From an uncultured Erysipelotrichaceae bacterium (GTDB lineage Bacteria > Bacillota_I > Bacilli_A > RFN20 > CAG-826): 41,373 nt of DNA. A program made the position numbers and the translations under genes. The notes beneath the pieces are model-generated. The model was not told where the DNA came from. It saw only the letters and a list, made by a program, of their open reading frames with translations, and did not search any database. Location of the stretch: the NCBI GenBank assembly GCA_902800905.1, contig CADCGC010000009.1:1-41373 (forward strand), written 5' to 3'. Below are positions 39,560 to 41,373 of the stretch, one piece after another; the stretch's first letter is position 1, and every line of letters begins with the position of its first letter.

Positions 39560-41373
39560 ATGTTAAAGAAATATTATATATTTATCATCTCTATACTTCT
39601 TAGTGTTCTATCTTTTGGAACCATTTCTTTATCATCTAATTCTAGAATAAATAATAATGAAGTTAATGCTTGGTATGTTAATGATAAAACTATCTATGTT
39701 GATTTATCTTTAAACACTAAATTTAAAGAAGAAGGTGCTAACCCAACTTTAGTGTACAAAGACACAACTACACATGAAGTAGAATTAACTCTTATTAATG
39801 ATTATCTATATAAAACTAAAGAAGTTATTCCTTATAGCGTTTTTACTAACCAAGATTATGGTTTTGAAATACATTCTTTTGATTCTTCTATTGATGATTA
39901 TTTATCTATCTTTATAAGTGGGGGAGAAGATAACCCACTTCTAAATAAAGAATATAACTATCTATGTTTAGATGAATATACCGCTAACTCTAAACAAGAG
40001 ATTAAAGGATATGGTTATTATGGGGAAAGAACTAAAAACCCAGGTGCAACATATAAAACCCAGAGAGTGTGGTTAAATAACACTTATCCTAACTTCTATG
40101 ATAATGATGACTGGGGAACAGCTCGTAAGAATGTTATTGGTTATATAGATGATTTAAATAAGGGCTTTATCCTTATTGAGATGGAAGGGGTCTTAAATCT
40201 CTCTACAAATGAAGCATATTATTACGCGGATATTCCTTATACAGTTAGTTCTATATCTTTCTTATCTATATCTCAAAAAGAAGGACATTCTTATTTAATC
40301 TATGATATGGCAGAAATAAGTAACATCTCTTACGGATCATGTTATTTTACTGATTTAAATAATGTTAACTTTAGCGTGCTTACTAGTAGTGTGAGTTCTG
40401 CTTCTGCGACAATCCTAAAATATGTCTGTGAAGCTTATCTAACTTATGGCAAAGCTGATTCTAATGGCTGTACTTCTTTTACAGTATCTAATCTCTTTAA
40501 TACATGGTTTAAGAATAAGAGCGCAACCTCTCAAGAACTTAAAGAAATGAAGTTACTTGATTATACCGGTTATAGTGCGAACGGTAACTCCTATGAAGGT
40601 TTAGAAAAGACCGCTTCTTTTAGTGTGAATGAGAAATGGAACACAATGTGTTCACAAGCCGGGATTGATCCTAATACTGGGGAATTTAGAGGGTTTAATT
40701 TATCTTTCTTCTCTTCTGATTTATTTAAACTCCTTTTAGTTGTAGGAGGAGTTACTTTAATTGTTATTCTTATTTTTATTATTTATGCACTTAATAAAGC
40801 CCATAAAGAGAATATAGATGAAGATGATAATTATTATATTGAGTCTAAGAAACTCTTCTTATTCTTTAAGCGTTTATTTGATATTATCTTCTCTTTAATA
40901 ATGATTATTGTTTCTACTATTCTTCTTTGGTGGTGGATCTTCATTGTTAATATGATAATTACTAAAGGGCATCCAGTCTTTGCTCCTAAAAGGATAGGAA
41001 AACATAAGAAGATCTTTAGAATGTTTAAATTTAGATCGATGAAGGTGGACGCTCCAATAATTCCACCATACGAAATGTCTGATAATGATAGAGATAAGTA
41101 TGAAACTAAATTTGGAAGATTTTTAAGAGTGACATCAATAGATGAAACATTACAGTTTATTAATGTCTTTATTGGTAATATGTCTTTTGTGGGACCTAGA
41201 CCTGGTGCTAGTGAACATGAAGATATCTTAATAGAGGCAAGAGACAAATATAAACCAAGTGCTTTTGATGTTAAGCCAGGTATTACTGGTTATTCTCAAG
41301 TCTATATGAAAAGACAACATGACGTTATGTCAAAAGCCTGGTTCGATAGTGAATACGTTAAAAAGATGTCAGT
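39560..41373 (+). CDS. Secreted domain fused to a membrane phosphoglycosyltransferase (partial, runs off the window)
   Basis: ATG 39560 opens a frame of 604 codons that continues past the right edge without a stop. It begins with a signal or anchor helix (MLKKYYIFIISILLSVLSFG), followed by ~370 residues that look extracytoplasmic (many Tyr, Asn, Ser, Asp; e.g. TQRVWLNNTYP and GFNLSFFSS), then a membrane helix (about 393-415, LLLVVGGVTLIVILIFIIY). After an acidic linker comes a bacterial sugar-transferase domain: KRLFDIIFSL, MFKFRSMKVD, the catalytic Asp528-Glu529 in TSIDETLQF, VGPRPGASE and KPGITGYSQV. I know no such fusion among standard initiating transferases. The start has no clear ribosome site. 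It would be a second initiating enzyme beside the one at 5432. Confidence 0.85.
   Translation, partial: MLKKYYIFIISILLSVLSFGTISLSSNSRINNNEVNAWYVNDKTIYVDLSLNTKFKEEGANPTLVYKDTTTHEVELTLINDYLYKTKEVIPYSVFTNQDYGFEIHSFDSSIDDYLSIFISGGEDNPLLNKEYNYLCLDEYTANSKQEIKGYGYYGERTKNPGATYKTQRVWLNNTYPNFYDNDDWGTARKNVIGYIDDLNKGFILIEMEGVLNLSTNEAYYYADIPYTVSSISFLSISQKEGHSYLIYDMAEISNISYGSCYFTDLNNVNFSVLTSSVSSASATILKYVCEAYLTYGKADSNGCTSFTVSNLFNTWFKNKSATSQELKEMKLLDYTGYSANGNSYEGLEKTASFSVNEKWNTMCSQAGIDPNTGEFRGFNLSFFSSDLFKLLLVVGGVTLIVILIFIIYALNKAHKENIDEDDNYYIESKKLFLFFKRLFDIIFSLIMIIVSTILLWWWIFIVNMIITKGHPVFAPKRIGKHKKIFRMFKFRSMKVDAPIIPPYEMSDNDRDKYETKFGRFLRVTSIDETLQFINVFIGNMSFVGPRPGASEHEDILIEARDKYKPSAFDVKPGITGYSQVYMKRQHDVMSKAWFDSEYVKKMS

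Noticed and set aside
40834..41247. Open frame of 137 codons on the minus strand
   Set aside because: It is antisense to the phosphoglycosyltransferase domain, whose motifs are intact on the plus strand.
1..41373. CRISPR arrays, tRNA/rRNA genes, transposases, integrases
   Set aside because: Looked for by repeat pattern and protein motif; none could be supported.

Overview
The window is low-G+C bacterial DNA using the standard bacterial code: TGA ends several overlapping genes and Trp is TGG, including three TGG in a row at 40928-40936. LoaP, an EpsN-like aminotransferase, a split Wzz/tyrosine-kinase-type pair and Shine-Dalgarno sites of the AAGGAGG type suggest a Bacillota, perhaps a gut-associated member of the Bacilli. 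The species cannot be fixed from sequence alone. The window is a capsule/exopolysaccharide locus with a defence island in its variable part. Nearly all genes lie on the + strand.

Left conserved flank (1-2936): the end of a CapD/EpsC-type UDP-GlcNAc dehydratase and its terminator, an XRE regulator, a promoter and structured leader, the antiterminator LoaP, an SPFH-like membrane protein and a small unknown gene. A decayed glyoxalase-family gene and an empty stretch follow (2937-3579). Variable sugar region (3580-24176): acetyltransferase, EpsN-like aminotransferase and initiating phosphoglycosyltransferase (together with CapD, a probable diacetamido-trideoxyhexose initiation module); a GT2 whose two halves are in swapped order; LicD plus a TagD-like cytidylyltransferase; GT4, Wzy, a second glycosyltransferase; 3,4-ketoisomerase and aminotransferase for a dTDP-3-amino-3,6-dideoxyhexose; Wzx; GT4. 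Next is a tightly packed six-gene cassette: Gfo/Idh oxidoreductase, 3-hydroxyacyl-CoA dehydrogenase, thiolase, LpxD-like N-acyltransferase, DegT aminotransferase and UDP-HexNAc 6-dehydrogenase. It looks built to make a 3-amino sugar uronate N-acylated with a short 3-hydroxyacyl group. rmlA closes the block.

Defence region (24310-36451): a complete Qat system (QatA KAP ATPase, QatB, QatC QueC-like, QatD TatD-like) separates rmlA from rmlB. After rmlB come a HEPN-motif protein and a three-gene unit under a duplicated, probably leaderless promoter: an AAA-like protein with eroded motifs, an intact AAA/DUF4143-type ATPase, and a 1003-residue metallophosphoesterase-NTPase protein resembling STAND sensors. 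I do not recognise this trio as a named system; it is the strongest candidate for something undescribed.

Right conserved flank (36700-41373): a Wzz-like co-polymerase, a tyrosine-kinase-like partner that has lost its Walker A, a terminator, a class II Fic protein with a striking symmetric operator array, and a gene running off the window. That last gene joins a secreted domain of about 390 residues to a membrane phosphoglycosyltransferase. Flank genes and the 3' half of rmlB share an A+T-rich style, while the 5' half of rmlB is richer in G+C, which suggests that recombination within conserved genes moves the variable block. No tRNA, rRNA, CRISPR array, transposase or integrase was seen.
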